From Litsea cubeba (taxonomy: Eukaryota; Streptophyta; Magnoliopsida; Laurales; Lauraceae): a stretch of 64,000 bases of DNA. Below the pieces are notes generated by a model. The model saw only the letters and a program-made list of their open reading frames with translations. It ran no database searches and had not been told where the DNA came from. Below, piece by piece: positions 45,587 to 56,221 of this stretch (the first letter of the stretch is position 1; the number at the start of each line of letters is the position of its first letter). Position numbers and translations under genes: made by a program. Where the stretch lies: contig CM022945.1 in assembly GCA_012931725.1 (NCBI GenBank), forward strand, positions 103,942,432 to 104,006,431, in the 5' to 3' direction.

Positions 45587-46630
45587 ATGACTTTTAAAAA
45601 GAGGACTCATGCTGCATCTTCATCCTCTCAGCCACAATTTGACCGACATCGGTTTCCATCTCTGGCTAAATCTATTCTTTTCGAAGAACAATACAAGAAA
45701 CGAACTGTTGAAACTGAAAGAGAAATTGATGTGGATCTCCTTGAAAAGGACGTGTGTCATTGTCTATCTACTCGGAATTGGTATTCCCTATTTAATTTTG
45801 AAATCAAGGAAGTTTATACAGATTGGGTTCGCGAATTCTACTGCAACCTAGAACCTGTGTCTGACACTTCTTTAAAGACATTTGTTTGAGGAAAATGGAT
45901 TACCCTCTCTGCAAAAGAAATCTCTGAATTTCTTGAAATTCCGATGGTTGAAAACCCTGATTATCCAATTCCAGACAACTCACAGGTTCAGATAGATTAT
46001 GATCGCATTGGTACATTATTGTGTGGTGAAGATACTTTGTGGCCAGGGGGTCTTCTTCCCCATGGAAATCTGACCGAGGAATATAGGTTCCTCAATCATT
46101 TTGTTTGTCATAATTTGGAACCTAGAGGACACACATCGGATGTCAGCCACAAGAATGGTTATCTGCTCTACTGCATTGGAACTGGTAAACAAGTAAACAT
46201 CCCTCAAGTGATTCTGAATTTTTTCTATCGAATGTTGTCTGCCAAGCGTAACTCCATTCTGCATTTTGCGGCCTTCATTACCGAATATCTTCTATGGAGG
46301 GAAGTTCCCAAGAAGTCAAATGAGCCGTCACAGAGGATACGGAACCCAATCATTGCTCGAACATTGGCTCTATCCTCCGCTCATCTTCCACCAGTTGTTC
46401 AAGGCGCAGAGGCTCAGGCTGAAAACGTTCCACCAGGTGAAGCTGTCCAGGGGGAGCAACAAAGAGATCCGGATCAACTTACTCTTCTTAGAGAACAAGT
46501 TCAGGCCATGCACCTTCATATGGATACAAGATTTTCTGCTGTAGATGGCCGTCTGGATGTTTTTGATATGCGCTTCAACTCCATTGATGAAGCCCTTGCT
46601 GCGATCCTTGCTCGCCTTGGAAATCAGTGA
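45587..46630 (+). pseudogene. Extra (env-position) retroelement ORF, unit 2
   Basis: Same 347-codon frame as 38161-39204 with a handful of substitutions. It has the shared TGA at 45887-45889 but keeps Trp where unit 1 has its second stop. Apart from that one codon the frame is open to TGA at 46628-46630. If the TGA were read through, a full product could be made, but nothing here shows that happens; a CGA-to-TGA change is the simpler explanation. Confidence 0.65.
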
Positions 46631-46986
46631 TAAAAACTGATTTTTTTTTCAAAATCTTTTGATGTTATCCTATTTCGTGCTGATGTAGTTGATATTATGC
46701 TGACTTTTGCTCTTATTTTTGCTTACTTGTTATCATAGAAACTATATGCTACACTGCTCTTTTTCCCGTTGTTCACCCTTTGTATTTCTATTGTCAATTT
46801 ATGAACAAAAAGGGGGAGACATTTATCATATTTTTACATATTTCTATGATGTGGCATTTGATCTTGTGAATAAGGTTTTTGCAGGATTAATGAGGACTAA
46901 TTTTACTTGGAGATTGGTTTCCGTTTTGTATGGTATATTTTTATGTAATTAGGAGGTTTTGTCCATGAATTGCCAAAGGGGGAGAT

Positions 46987-47910
46987 TGTTAGGATTCTAG
47001 TTGTTGGCTAATTCATTGGTTATGGACAAAACTGGGTTCTTTAACAATTGTATTTTAATTAGAATGGACTGCTCGGATTAAGGAATCAGTGAAGAACTCT
47101 ATCACAGGAAAAGATGAACTCAAAGTCTCCTCGCAAGAAAACTTTCCTGACAGAGTTCGCTCGAGCGAACCTCAAGTTCGCTCGAGCGAACCCAAGACAG
47201 TAGCTTGGTCGCTCGAGCTTCTCCCTGCCTTCGCTCGACCCATCTAATACAGCAAAGAGGTCGCTCGAGCGAACCTCAAGTTCGCTCGAGCGAACCTGGG
47301 CGAATGTTGAAGATCCCATCCGGAAACTACTTCCTATTTTCTCTCAAGAGCACTATTCTATTTCAATCACACTAGAACTCTTGAGGCTCGTTTTTAGGCT
47401 TATATATAGCCTTTATCTCTCTATTCCAAAGTACTTCTCATCAATACAACTCATCTGAGAAGATTCTGAGAGATCCATCATCCATCCAAAGCTTCTAGTT
47501 GCTGTGCTGAAGATCAAGCTTTGGTTTTGTTTCCATACTACTCTCCTGAAGTAGAGAATCCTTGAAGACGACTTCGAGGAGTTTGTTCAAGCACGGTTGA
47601 AGGTGAACGACGAGCTGTCGACAAGATTCGAGCAGTCCTTAGGTTGAGTTACCAACTGGGAAGGGTTGTAAGTGTCTCTTGTATCTTTCGGTTTACAATA
47701 GTGCTTGGTTGTCAGTTGGCCTAGATAGTAAGGCCCGTGGTTTTTTTCCGAGTAGGGTTTTCCACGTACAAAATCCTGAGTCCTTCTTGTTGTGTGTTTG
47801 TTTGCTTTTAATTGGATTTAGAATTAATTATTAGTTTAATCACTTGTGGATTGATAACTAATAGAGATCTGGTGATTGGGACCTCAGCCTGTATTAAGGT
47901 AGGTTTTTCA
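46987..47910 (+). repeat. LTR 3 (924 bp)
   Basis: Same termini as LTR 1. It keeps the four main palindromes (47156-47171, about 47177-47192, about 47261-47275, 47280-47296). It ends TTTTTCA at 47910, followed by AAACT and then the interrupted upstream unit of gene copy 3. Confidence 0.9.
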
Positions 47911-48296
47911 AAACTAATCATAAATAAATGTCTGATGATTAGGCTTACATGAGTGAAAGTCTTGCTTTAGGACTTTGGCACAAAAAAAAAAAAAAAAAAA
48001 GTGAAGTTGGTGATATTGGTGGTACCATGGGTAGGTTGCAGCAACCTTCGGCAATGGAACTCTTTCCTTCATATTTCTTCTTTCCTTGTTCTAAACACTA
48101 AACACTAAATAGTGATTGTCCTCCACGTAATTAGAGCTTGGAGTTTTCTTGCAAGCAACTTTAAAAAGTAGGGCTCGTCGGAACCCAGTAGGAAATGAGT
48201 CATCTCTAATATTCTCACAAGGAAGACTTGAGAAAAAGATTTTTTTCTTCTTTTCTCTCACTTGTATCTTTCTTCCATGTTTGGGTCAAATGGGCT
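47911..48296. repeat. Upstream unit of gene copy 3, resumed
   Basis: It continues the sequence interrupted at 32386 and is an inverted copy of about 54580-54960. At 48297 it is interrupted by the next insert. Confidence 0.75.
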
Positions 48297-48549
48297 AGAA
48301 AAAATAGGGGGCATTTGGCGACAGGTCCCTGAACATTTGATTTTATGGCCTTAGATCCACACTCTCTTTTCATAGAGTGATAGGTCCTTTTTCCAAATTT
48401 GAAGATCTAAAATGCCCAAGTTGCCCTTTGTTTAAAAGCTCTTATCTATTTAAAGATAAATCATATTCCATGATTAGTGGGATATGCCATTAATAATGGC
48501 CAGCTACTATTTAATTTGCCACGATTAATGAAAATCCCATTAATGAGAT

Positions 48550-49170
48550 TTTGAAATAAATTTTAAAAAAACACAAATAAAATTCAAAAGATGCAAATAA
48601 ATTTCAAAATAACGCAACTAAATTTCAAAAAAGCAAATAAATGTCAAAGGAATGCAAATAAATTTAAAAAGACGAAAATAAATCTCAAACGATTCAAATA
48701 AACTTCAAAACACGCAAATAAATTTGAAAAGACACAAATACATTTCAAAATACACAAATAAAATTAGAAAAACACAAATCTATTTCAAAAAACGCAAATA
48801 CATTTGCCAAACAACATAGAAAGATTTGTTTAGACACTCAATTAAAAATTTTAAAACTGAGATAAATTTGTTAGAAACTCATATAAATTTTGCAGAAACT
48901 CAGATAAAGATAAATTTGCCAGAAACTCAGATAAATTTTCAGAAACTCAGATAAAGATAAATTTGCCAGAAACTCAGATAAATTTGCCAGAAAATTTGAT
49001 AAATTTGAGAAAAACTCAGATAAATTTCTTAAAAACTATGATAAATTTTCTAAACTAAGATAAATTTGAGAAAAACTTAGATAAATTTCTTAGAGACTCT
49101 GATAAATTTGAGAAAAAACTCAGATAAATTTCTTAGAAACTCTGATAAATTTCTAAACTCAGATAAATTT
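48550..49170. repeat. Two degenerate AT-rich minisatellites
   Basis: 48550-48810 repeats a unit of about 24 bp of the type AAACGCAAATAAATTTCAAA. 48860-49170 repeats a unit of about 20-24 bp of the type GAAACTCAGATAAATTTC. Both share AAATTT cores, so one may derive from the other. Confidence 0.7.
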
Positions 49171-49463
49171 TCGTAACTAGCCGTGGATCACCTGCTGTTA
49201 TGTGCTAGGCTTCTGCTAATGGGTCAGATTCACGTGACCCATTCCAAGACCGGAACCGACCCTTGCTACAGTTCCCAACTGTAGCATTTGTTTTACGTGA
49301 AACAGATCAAATGCCCAAGCATTCAAAGACCACCTGATATGGTGATCGGGACTGCACCATATGAATGAAGCTTCTCTAAGACGTGCATTGCTATCTTTCC
49401 AGCTCCACTTATAACACATCTGCACATTGAAAAATGAAAAGATATTTGAAAAAAAAAAAAAAG

Positions 49464-49640
49464 ACACATGGATTCCATCCTCTCGTCCCCAACTTGCCCA
49501 CATCCTCATCTCTGCTGGCCTTGCAAGTGACCATCTTCCCGAAAGCCGGCATCTCTATTGGCATCTGCCTCCACTACGTGTTTGCCGACGGACGAAGCCT
49601 TACCCACTTCATGAAATCATGGTCGTCCATAAATAAAACC
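49464..49640 (+). pseudogene. BAHD acyltransferase fragment, catalytic His replaced
   Basis: About 58 codons match the middle of BAHD acyl-CoA transferases of the malonyl/anthocyanin type: FHPLVPNLP, ALQVTIFPKAGISIGI, then DGRSLTHFMKSW. In the family the active-site HxxxD normally follows a first His (HHxxxDG); here it reads HYVFADG, so the catalytic His is Tyr (TAC at 49575-49577) while Asp (49587-49589) remains. Both ends of the gene are missing and the frame stops at 49692. A captured or residual fragment, not a gene. Confidence 0.65.
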
Positions 49641-49957
49641 AGAGACTTGTCTTCATCGCACACTCCATGCCCAGCTATCAGGACCAAAATTTAAACAATC
49701 GTGGCCCACCTTGAAAATGAGGGGGAGAATCAAAGATTTAAAATTTTGAAATTCAAAATTTTATGCTTAAAAAGTTAAAAGGGCAAATCAGTCATGAAAA
49801 TGTCTGATGTGGCGTATGTAAGGATCTCTCGCCAAGCTATTTACGGCTGTATGGACCATATGCCATAGAGGAAAATTTGTTGGACTGGAGGCCTTACAAG
49901 ACCAATACAAGGGACTTCTCGCTAATTTACCAAAAAAAATAGACATAATAAATGGGC

Positions 49958-50390
49958 GGCAAGTTTCTCTCAAACGAGCCAGAGAAAAAAAATAATAATA
50001 ATAATAATTTCTGTCAAATAGTAGTTTTTAATTGCTCTAATTGGTCCCGTAGATTGCTTTTAAATGTGCCAGCAAATATTTTAGTAAAGGGGCTATCAAT
50101 TGGGTCTGCGATATGAATGTAAATTTAACCGAGCTTGTTACTGCCAACTGGGCCTACTTGGGGACCTAACCGTCAAGTTTGGCATTCTTTAGAATTTTTT
50201 TTTTCTAAGGAGCTACATCTTTAGAAACGGCTGCACAACAGACTACTAATAACCATGGGCGGACCTACATATTGGGGCTTGAAGCCCCCACCCAACTGAA
50301 GATAACCCCATGGGTTCTTTAAAGCCGATCCATTTTTCCAAACTTTCTCTCTTTCTCCCACTCTTAGAAGAGAAAAAAAAAATCCCCAAA
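49958..50390. repeat. Inverted repeat arm (partner 54100-54590)
   Basis: Reverse-complement similarity to 54100-54590, with matching words such as CCATGGGCGGACCTACATAT and GGCCTACTTGGGGACCTAA. With 47911-48296 it forms the left arm of an inverted duplication around 50391-54090. Confidence 0.75.
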
Positions 50391-50487
50391 TTGGATTAGA
50401 CCTTCAAATCACGTACTCTCCCTCTAAAGAAAAAAAAAATCCCCAAATTGGATGGGTCACTTCTAAGAGACAATAAAAGAAGTGGTG

Positions 50488-50805
50488 TCTTATCAAAAGA
50501 TACAAAATTTCAAAATCTATCTTTGGTATTTTTTGTAATGTATTGACATGTGAAGGAATAGTTTTGACTTTGAGGATAAAAAAGAATAAACCTTTTTGTC
50601 ATTTAGTAGAATGAGATATTGACTTTTGAACTTCTTTAAAAAAGAAGATCAAAAGATACAAAATTTCAAAATCTACCTTCGGTATTTTTTGTAATGTATT
50701 GACATGTGAAGGAATAGTTTTGACTTCGAGGATAAAAAAGAATAGACCTTTTTGTCATTTAGTAGAATGAGATATTGACTTTTGAACTTCTTCAAAAAAT
50801 AAGAT
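50488..50805. repeat. Tandem duplication, 158-bp period
   Basis: TCAAAAGATACAAAATTTCA occurs at about 50492 and 50650. The paralogue at 25380-25600 has a single unit, so the duplication is specific to this copy. Confidence 0.8.
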
Positions 50806-51118
50806 GTGATTTTCAGAGTATTATACTTTTTGACAAAACACATCTTCTTTTCTCGTCTTTCAAAAGTGAGGCCTCACTTTGAATCTACTTTACAAGTGAA
50901 CTTCCAAATGGGCCCGGGGTGTTTGTGCTGAAGGTTTACCGTAGAAAGGGAAGGATCCTGCACCTTCTTCATTGTTGTTTGGTTTGGTGGGAACTCGATG
51001 GAGGAAAGTGCCCAAAAGTGCCTGATTTCCATACTGGAAAGTATCGAAATTCCAACTTTGGGTGGGGAAAATACAGATGTGCTTGCGTTTTCTCTACAGC
51101 AGCGTTTACAAAATACAC
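50806..51118. other. Non-coding, paralogue of 25600-25656 plus 30204-30407
   Basis: Continues the paralogy. It holds the empty site for the hAT at about 50915-50930. The frames at 50919-51263 are chance. Confidence 0.6.
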
Positions 51119-51132
51119 TCCTAATATAAAAA

Positions 51133-52691
51133 GCGTTAATAGCAAAATACCTACATTTACTTTGGTCATTTTGCAGAGTACCCCATGTACTTTGGTATTT
51201 TTTACTAAACCTACTTGTGTTTTAAATCACAATGCAAATAGAGACGATCATGACGAAAAATAAGGAATGACGAATTTACCCCTCCATATATAAGATGTCT
51301 CTTGGCGTTTTTTTTTTATGTTTCCCTTCTTTCGCTTGGGGCTAGGGTTCTTCTTCGTTGGCAACTTTGGGAGAAACCAACCCTCCTTCCCGGCGATCTT
51401 CATATCCATCAAGAATCTCTGCCGATCATAGTCATAAAGACCATCCGCGCTTTCAGAGTTTATAATCTCATACCCTTAACTCCTCATCTCCCTCCGCTGT
51501 CGTAACCTCACCCGCCTTAAGCTCCCCTCCTGCCGCCAGATCACCGACACCGGCATCGCCGCCTTTGCCGCCAACGCGAAGAGCCTCAAGAAGCTCTCCT
51601 GCGCCTTCGGCGCCACCGGCCTTAACACTGTCCTCGACGACTGCTTCGTCCCTGAGGAGTTCTCTGTCAAGCGTCTCAAAGGCCTTGCCGACGGCTCTGC
51701 CTCTTAGCCGATTGGCCCCGGTAACGCCTCAGCGTCTCTCAAATCGATCTTCTTGAAGGAACTTTACAATGGCCAATGCTTTGGACAGCTCCTTGTCGGA
51801 TCGAAGAACCTCAAGACCTTGAAGCTCATCCACTACTCCGGCAACTGGGATAAGCACCTCAAAGCGGTGTCGGATCACATAGAGAGGTTGATGGAGATCC
51901 ATCTTGAGAAGCTCCAAGTCACCAACCGCGGCCTCAGTGCGATCTTGAATTGCTCAGATCTGGAGATTTTGCACCTCGTCAAGACGACCTACTGCACCAA
52001 TGTTGGGCTCTCATCGATCACTGAATGTTGCTTGTTTCTTCGGAAGCTCCACATTGATGGATGGAAGACAAATCAAATTAGGGATGAAGGCCTAGCGGCC
52101 ATGGCGAATCGCTGCCCTAATCTTTAGGAATTGGTCCTCAGTGCCTTGAATCCGACCATCTTGAGCCTAGGCTTATTGCTAGTAACTGCAAAAATCTGGA
52201 GCGGCTGGCCCTATGTGCGAGCGAGACTATAGGCGATGCGGAGATCTCATGCATTGCTGCCGAATGCTTTGCATTGAAGAATCTCTGCATCAAGGGGTGC
52301 CCTGTATTTGATCATGGGATGGAAGCCCTTGCGACTGGGTTCCCTAATCTGGTGAAGGAGAAGGTTAAAAAGTGTAGGGGAGTGACCTGTGAGGGCATGG
52401 ACTGGCTGAGGGCAAGTAGGAGTATGGTGATTGTCAATTTGGATGCTGACACAATTGTTAAGGGGCAAATAAGTCCTTTTGGGCTATTTTAGGGCCAAAT
52501 AAATCTTTTTGGGTGAGTAATTTATCGCCAGTATGCACCAGACACCATTTTTACGACCTACACCGTTAATACTAACATAATCTATTCATTTTGCATGTTA
52601 ATTAGAACTTCAGGTAGGTTTAGTACAAAATATCAAAGTACATGGGGTAGTATGCAAAATGACCATGGTCGAGGTAGGTATTCTCCTATTA
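51133..52691. mobile_element. Pack-MULE-like element with captured gene DNA
   Basis: Inverted ends of about 75 bp: left AATACCTAC..GGTCATTTTGCA..TACCCCATGTACTTTG (51137-51211), right its reverse complement (about 52613-52691). TCCTAATATAAAAA flanks both sides (51119-51132, 52692-52705). Long inverted ends around a host gene fragment are the mark of Pack-MULEs. The 14-bp flanking repeat is longer than the usual 8-11 bp, so part of it may be chance. Confidence 0.65.
51480..52492 (+). pseudogene. F-box/LRR gene fragment (VFB/SKIP2 type)
   Basis: From RCRNLTRLKL near 51495 the frame follows the leucine-rich-repeat part of plant VFB/SKIP2-like F-box proteins, substrate receptors of SCF ubiquitin ligases. 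Landmarks are FLKELYNGQCFGQLLVG, ILNCSDLEILHLVKT, LRKLHIDGWK, GDAEISCIAAEC and CEGMDWLRAS. The F-box itself is missing. Disruptions: TAG at 51705-51707, TAG at 52125-52127 (Gln in relatives), and a one-base loss near 52170 before ASNC. The GC-rich codon use contrasts with the AT-rich surroundings, as expected of captured genic DNA. 51300-51480 may be another captured piece. Confidence 0.8.
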
Positions 52692-52705
52692 TCCTAATAT
52701 AAAAA

Positions 52706-52940
52706 TGGTCCATGGATTGCACTATCTTGAATATGGACTTGGGAGAGAAAAGGAAAGAATGATACTTGGTAATAACTCATAATTTATAAGAGGTCTTGAA
52801 GAAGTTGTAATTGAGACATTAAAAGCTGGCTTGTAGATCATAAGGCCTCCAATCCAATTTATATAGAAAAGTGCTAGGGAGACAAAGGGAATTATAAAAC
52901 TGAGAAACTTCCCAGCATTGTGCTCAATTACAACTTCCAC
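52706..52940 (-). pseudogene. Gly/Asn-rich micro-exon gene, copy 5 (promoter and exon 1 only)
   Basis: TATATAAA at 52858-52865 and exon 1 at 52780-52766 (Met-Ser-Tyr-Tyr-Gln, then GT) on the minus strand, with the family's 5' UTR. Intron end and exon 2 are missing; the Pack-MULE-like element lies directly beyond the break at 52706. Confidence 0.6.
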
Positions 52941-53495
52941 ACACGATTTGGCATAAAAAATTGCAAGCGTGCATGTGGAAAGAAATTTCCACTGTGATGT
53001 TGAAAGAAATTTCCACTGTGCATTTAGCATCTCTCTAAATGGTAGGAGAAGGAGTTATTTGGAAAGGAGAGAGGGATGGCATATGGAAACCAAACGGTGG
53101 GCCACCCACGAGATTCAGAATGGATCAAAATGCAGATGCCCTTTGTTAGCATGGGATGTTTTGGTCCAGCAGATTAAGCATATAAGTAATAATGTATAGA
53201 TCACAATTTTATTTACCATGAGAACCATATGATTGGTCGGTTGAATCCATTCTCTATTGATTGGTAAATTTCTAAATTTTCAATTTAATTGAAGTATTAT
53301 GGGGAAAAAGAATTTGCATCTAATGGAAAATTTACATCTTGGAAAGGAGGGATCTATTGTCTGTATAATAAAGAAATAAAAAAGTTATTGGGCACAACTT
53401 GCAATTAATTTTCTTCAATCAAATAGTTGAGCACAACTTGCAATTAATTTTATCTTGTAGTTGTCCATTAAAATTTTGATAGGTACCTTTCTATG
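52941..53495. other. Unidentified insert in the upstream region of copy 5
   Basis: It separates the promoter of copy 5 from its upstream unit (53496-53760). A GAAAGAAATTTCCACTGTG motif is repeated at 52979 and 53003. No termini or gene recognised. Confidence 0.35.
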
Positions 53496-54090
53496 TTTTA
53501 CCATTTCAATAGTCTCCCAGCATTTCTCATTTCTATAGTCAACAATGATCTGTCAATAACAATTAAAAATGAAATTTGAATCGACATTTCATGTATCTGC
53601 TGCATCAATTCAACGGCCCGACTTCTTATTTTACAATTACCAAAAAGACGTAGAGTAGCCTCAAAGAAAAATAATCATAAATAAATGTACGAGAATAAGG
53701 TTTACATTAAACAAAGGCTTGCTTAAGGACTATAGCTCATAAGGAAAAAAAAAAAAAAAAAGTCTAAGCTTTTGGCCCTCTCACATGTCCCACTGATGGC
53801 AACTTGTATTTCCATTTATGAGAGCGGTTCAAAGAACTTGAAGGCCATTTTTGTTCTTTTGAGATTCCTTTTTTTTTTTTTTGTGGTAAACCTTTTAAGA
53901 GTTATTTCTCCTCCAGTGAGTAATGAAGATTGTATTAATTTAATCAGATCAAAGCCGTCCATCTTCTAACTCTACAATCAAGTTATGAGAGGATTTTCTT
54001 TCCATTCGTTGCTTTTAGAAAAAAAGAAAAAGAAAACAAAAATGATAATAACAATGACTTGGTGAGAGAACCTTAAACAGTGATTTGAAG
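53496..54090. repeat. Upstream unit of copy 5 and flanking DNA
   Basis: 53496-53770 matches the upstream units at 19440 and 32230. 53860-53965 is an inverted match to 56430-56520. No gene. Confidence 0.55.
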
Positions 54091-54099
54091 GTCTTATCC

Positions 54100-55130
54100 A
54101 ATTTGGGGATTTTCTTTTTCTTGAGAAAGAGAGAGAGAGTTTGGAAAAATGGATAGGGGCTTAACAATTTTTTAAGTGGGGGCTGGGTTGGATCGGCTTT
54201 AAAGAACCCATGGTTTTTTTTTTTTCAGTTGGGTGGGGGCTTCCCAATATGTAGGTCCGCCCATGGTTGCTAGTAGTCTATTGTGTAGCCGTTTCTAAAG
54301 ATATATATAGCTCCTGCCTTAGAAAAAATTTTTTTTTTCTAGAATGCCAAACTTGACACTTAGGTCCCCAAGTAGGCCCAGTTGGCAGTAACAAGCTGGG
54401 TCAAACTTACATTTATATCGCAGGCCCACTTGATAGCCCCTTTACTAAAAATCTAAAATATTTGCTGGGACATTTAAAAGCAATCTGCAGGACCAATTAG
54501 AGCAATTAAAGACTACTATTTGACAGAAATTAAGGTTTTTTTTTTTTTTTTTTTGCTGGGTCGTTTGTGAGAAACTTGCCGCCCGTTTGACCCAAACATG
54601 GAAGAAAGATACAAGAAACAGAAACTTGCCGGCCCGTTTTCTCAAGTCTTCCTTGTGAGAACATTAGACATGACTCATTTCCTACTGGGTTCTGATGTGC
54701 CCTACTTTTTAAAGTTGCTTGCAAGAAAACTGCAATCTCTAATTACCTGGAGGACAATCACTGTTTAGTGTTTAGGACAAGGAAAAAGAAGAAATCTGAA
54801 AGAGTTCCAATGCCGAAGGGTTGCTGCAACCTACCCATGGTACCACCAGTATCACCGACTTCACTTTTTTTTTTTTGTGTGCGCCAAAGTCCTAAAGCAA
54901 GACTTTCACTCATGTAAGCCTAATCATGAGACATTTATTTATGATTATTTTGCTTGACTCTACATTTCGTCCTTTTGGTCACCGTAAAATAAGAAGTCAA
55001 TTGATGCAGCAATTATAATATCCATTCAAGTTTTAATTTTAATTGTTATTGACGGATCATTGATGTGATCTATAGACATGAGAAATACTGGGAGACTAAT
55101 GAAATTGTAAAAAAAATAAAAAATTGAGCA
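54100..55130. repeat. Inverted repeat arm and upstream unit of gene copy 6
   Basis: Reverse-complement match to 49958-50390 and 47911-48296, here without the 1.65-kb insert. It leads into the promoter of the intact gene copy at 55187. A T run of about 18 lies near 54537-54554. Confidence 0.75.
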
Positions 55131-55186
55131 CAATGCGGGGAAGTTTCTCGATTTTTATAATTCATATTGTCTCCCTAGCATGTTTC

Positions 55187-55194
55187 TATATAAA
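55187..55194 (+). promoter_or_regulatory. TATA box of the intact copy
   Basis: TATATAAA in TTTCTATATAAATTGGAT, 75 bp upstream of the start codon and conserved in four other copies. Confidence 0.7.
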
Positions 55195-55268
55195 TTGGAT
55201 AGGAGGCCTTATGATCTACAAGCCAGCTTCTAACTTCTCGATTACAACTTTAAGACCACTTATAAATT

Positions 55269-55977
55269 ATGAGTAATTACCAGGTATCCTTCTCTCTTTT
55301 AGTCTCTCAAGTCTATATTCAATAATAGTGCAATTAGGTGAGGGTATTTGGAGTTAAAAGAAATCCAAAACATCCCCTATGCACTAATGCTTTTAATGGT
55401 TTTGGATCCCAAAATCAATGTTCACAATTTTTGGCTCTCATAATACCAAGAGAAAAAAAGCATGGAGAATAGGTTTCATTCACCATCCTTTAGTCTAAAA
55501 GCCATAAAAATGATGCATGGATCGAGTTTTGTCGCCACGGCGAGCCTGATTAGTAGATTTGGCTGACTGAGGGTAGATGAGTCCCATTTACATGCCATGA
55601 AGCTCCTTTTTCCTCTTTGCAAAGAAAAAAATAACCACTGTCATTTGGTCTCACATATTTATTGATTCTTTTGCAACTACCTAACCATTTTATGGCTACG
55701 GTTTCAGTGCAATACCCAGCGTGGTGGGGGAGGTAACAACCCCCAGGTCCAAGGGAATATTAGTGCAGGAACTGGAGGTACCGTCAATTTGGGAATGCAA
55801 GGATTTGATGGAGCAAACGTCAATGCTGGAACTCAAGGATTTGGTAGAGGTAATGTCAATTCGGGAAATCAAGTAAATAATGGTGGTAACATCAATCAGG
55901 GACATCAAGGATATGGTGGAGGTAACGTCAATCAGGGATATCAAGGATATGGTGGTGGTGCCTGGACTCAGAAATGA
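55269..55977 (+). CDS. Small Gly/Asn/Gln-rich repeat protein, intact copy 6
   Basis: Two-exon gene: exon 1 at 55269-55283 (Met-Ser-Asn-Tyr-Gln, donor CAG|GTATCC), intron of 424 bp, exon 2 at 55708-55977 (acceptor TTTCAG). The product is 94 residues: a short head (CNTQRGGGGNNPQVQG) and about five 12-residue repeats of the form QG[FY]GGGNVNxGx, ending AWTQK and TGA. No signal peptide, membrane segment or known domain; it would be an intrinsically disordered low-complexity protein. The start is chosen because the same micro-exon with donor is present in five copies and lies 75 bp after a TATA box. AATAAA follows at 56216. I do not recognise the family; expression is inferred, not shown. Confidence 0.65.
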
Positions 55978-56215
55978 AAAATATATCCACCTCCGAGTGT
56001 GAATGTTGAAGCTACTACCAATCAGTGGTGGTTTTACTTATGTCCCAGTTATCCATGTTTTATGTGTGTTTTATGCAATGTTTAAGCTTTGTCCACTATC
56101 AAATAAGTCCGGTTACTGCAAGTGATGTAGGACAATAATAAGAAGATAGTTATTTGCATCATTTCTATATTTTGTGGGTCCCAAGTGGCTGTTGTGTAAT
56201 GCTTGCTTGCTTACT

Positions 56216-56221
56216 AATAAA
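56216..56221 (+). terminator. Poly(A) signal of the intact copy
   Basis: AATAAA in TTGCTTACTAATAAAAG, identical in context to the signal of copy 2 at 25073, about 240 bp after the stop codon. Confidence 0.65.

Larger units (their letters stand above)
32386..47910 (+). mobile_element. Tandem Ty1/copia array (three LTRs, two internal regions)
   Basis: The structure is LTR 32386-33308, internal, LTR 39564-40466, internal, LTR 46987-47910. The array is flanked by AAAAT (32381-32385) and AAACT (47911-47915), one 5-bp target duplication with a mutation; the undisturbed site in copy 1 (near 19590) reads CAAAATAATCAT. Gag, protease and integrase order, two zinc knuckles, an iMet PBS, an AAAGGGGGAGA polypurine tract and an extra ORF after pol fit the Sirevirus (SIRE/Maximus) branch. 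Both units are defective. Confidence 0.9.
48297..49949. mobile_element. 1.65-kb insert carrying minisatellites and a BAHD fragment
   Basis: Flanked by an 8-bp direct repeat AAATGGGC (48289-48296 and 49950-49957). The inverted duplicate at about 54570-54600 (GCCCGTTTGACCC) has the uninterrupted site, which confirms an insertion. The ends (TAGAAAAAATAGGGGG and AATAGACATAATA) are not inverted repeats, so the class is uncertain; an 8-bp duplication suits hAT or Mutator. Confidence 0.65.

Noticed and set aside
45887..45889. Shared TGA in the extra ORF as a recoding site
   Set aside because: The context GTT TGA GGA fits a CpG CGA-to-TGA mutation, and unit 1 adds a second stop 9 bases later.
51753..52127. 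Open frame of 124 residues as a working F-box/LRR gene
   Set aside because: It is the central piece of a longer reading frame with two nonsense codons and a frameshift, lacks the F-box and sits inside a MULE-like element.
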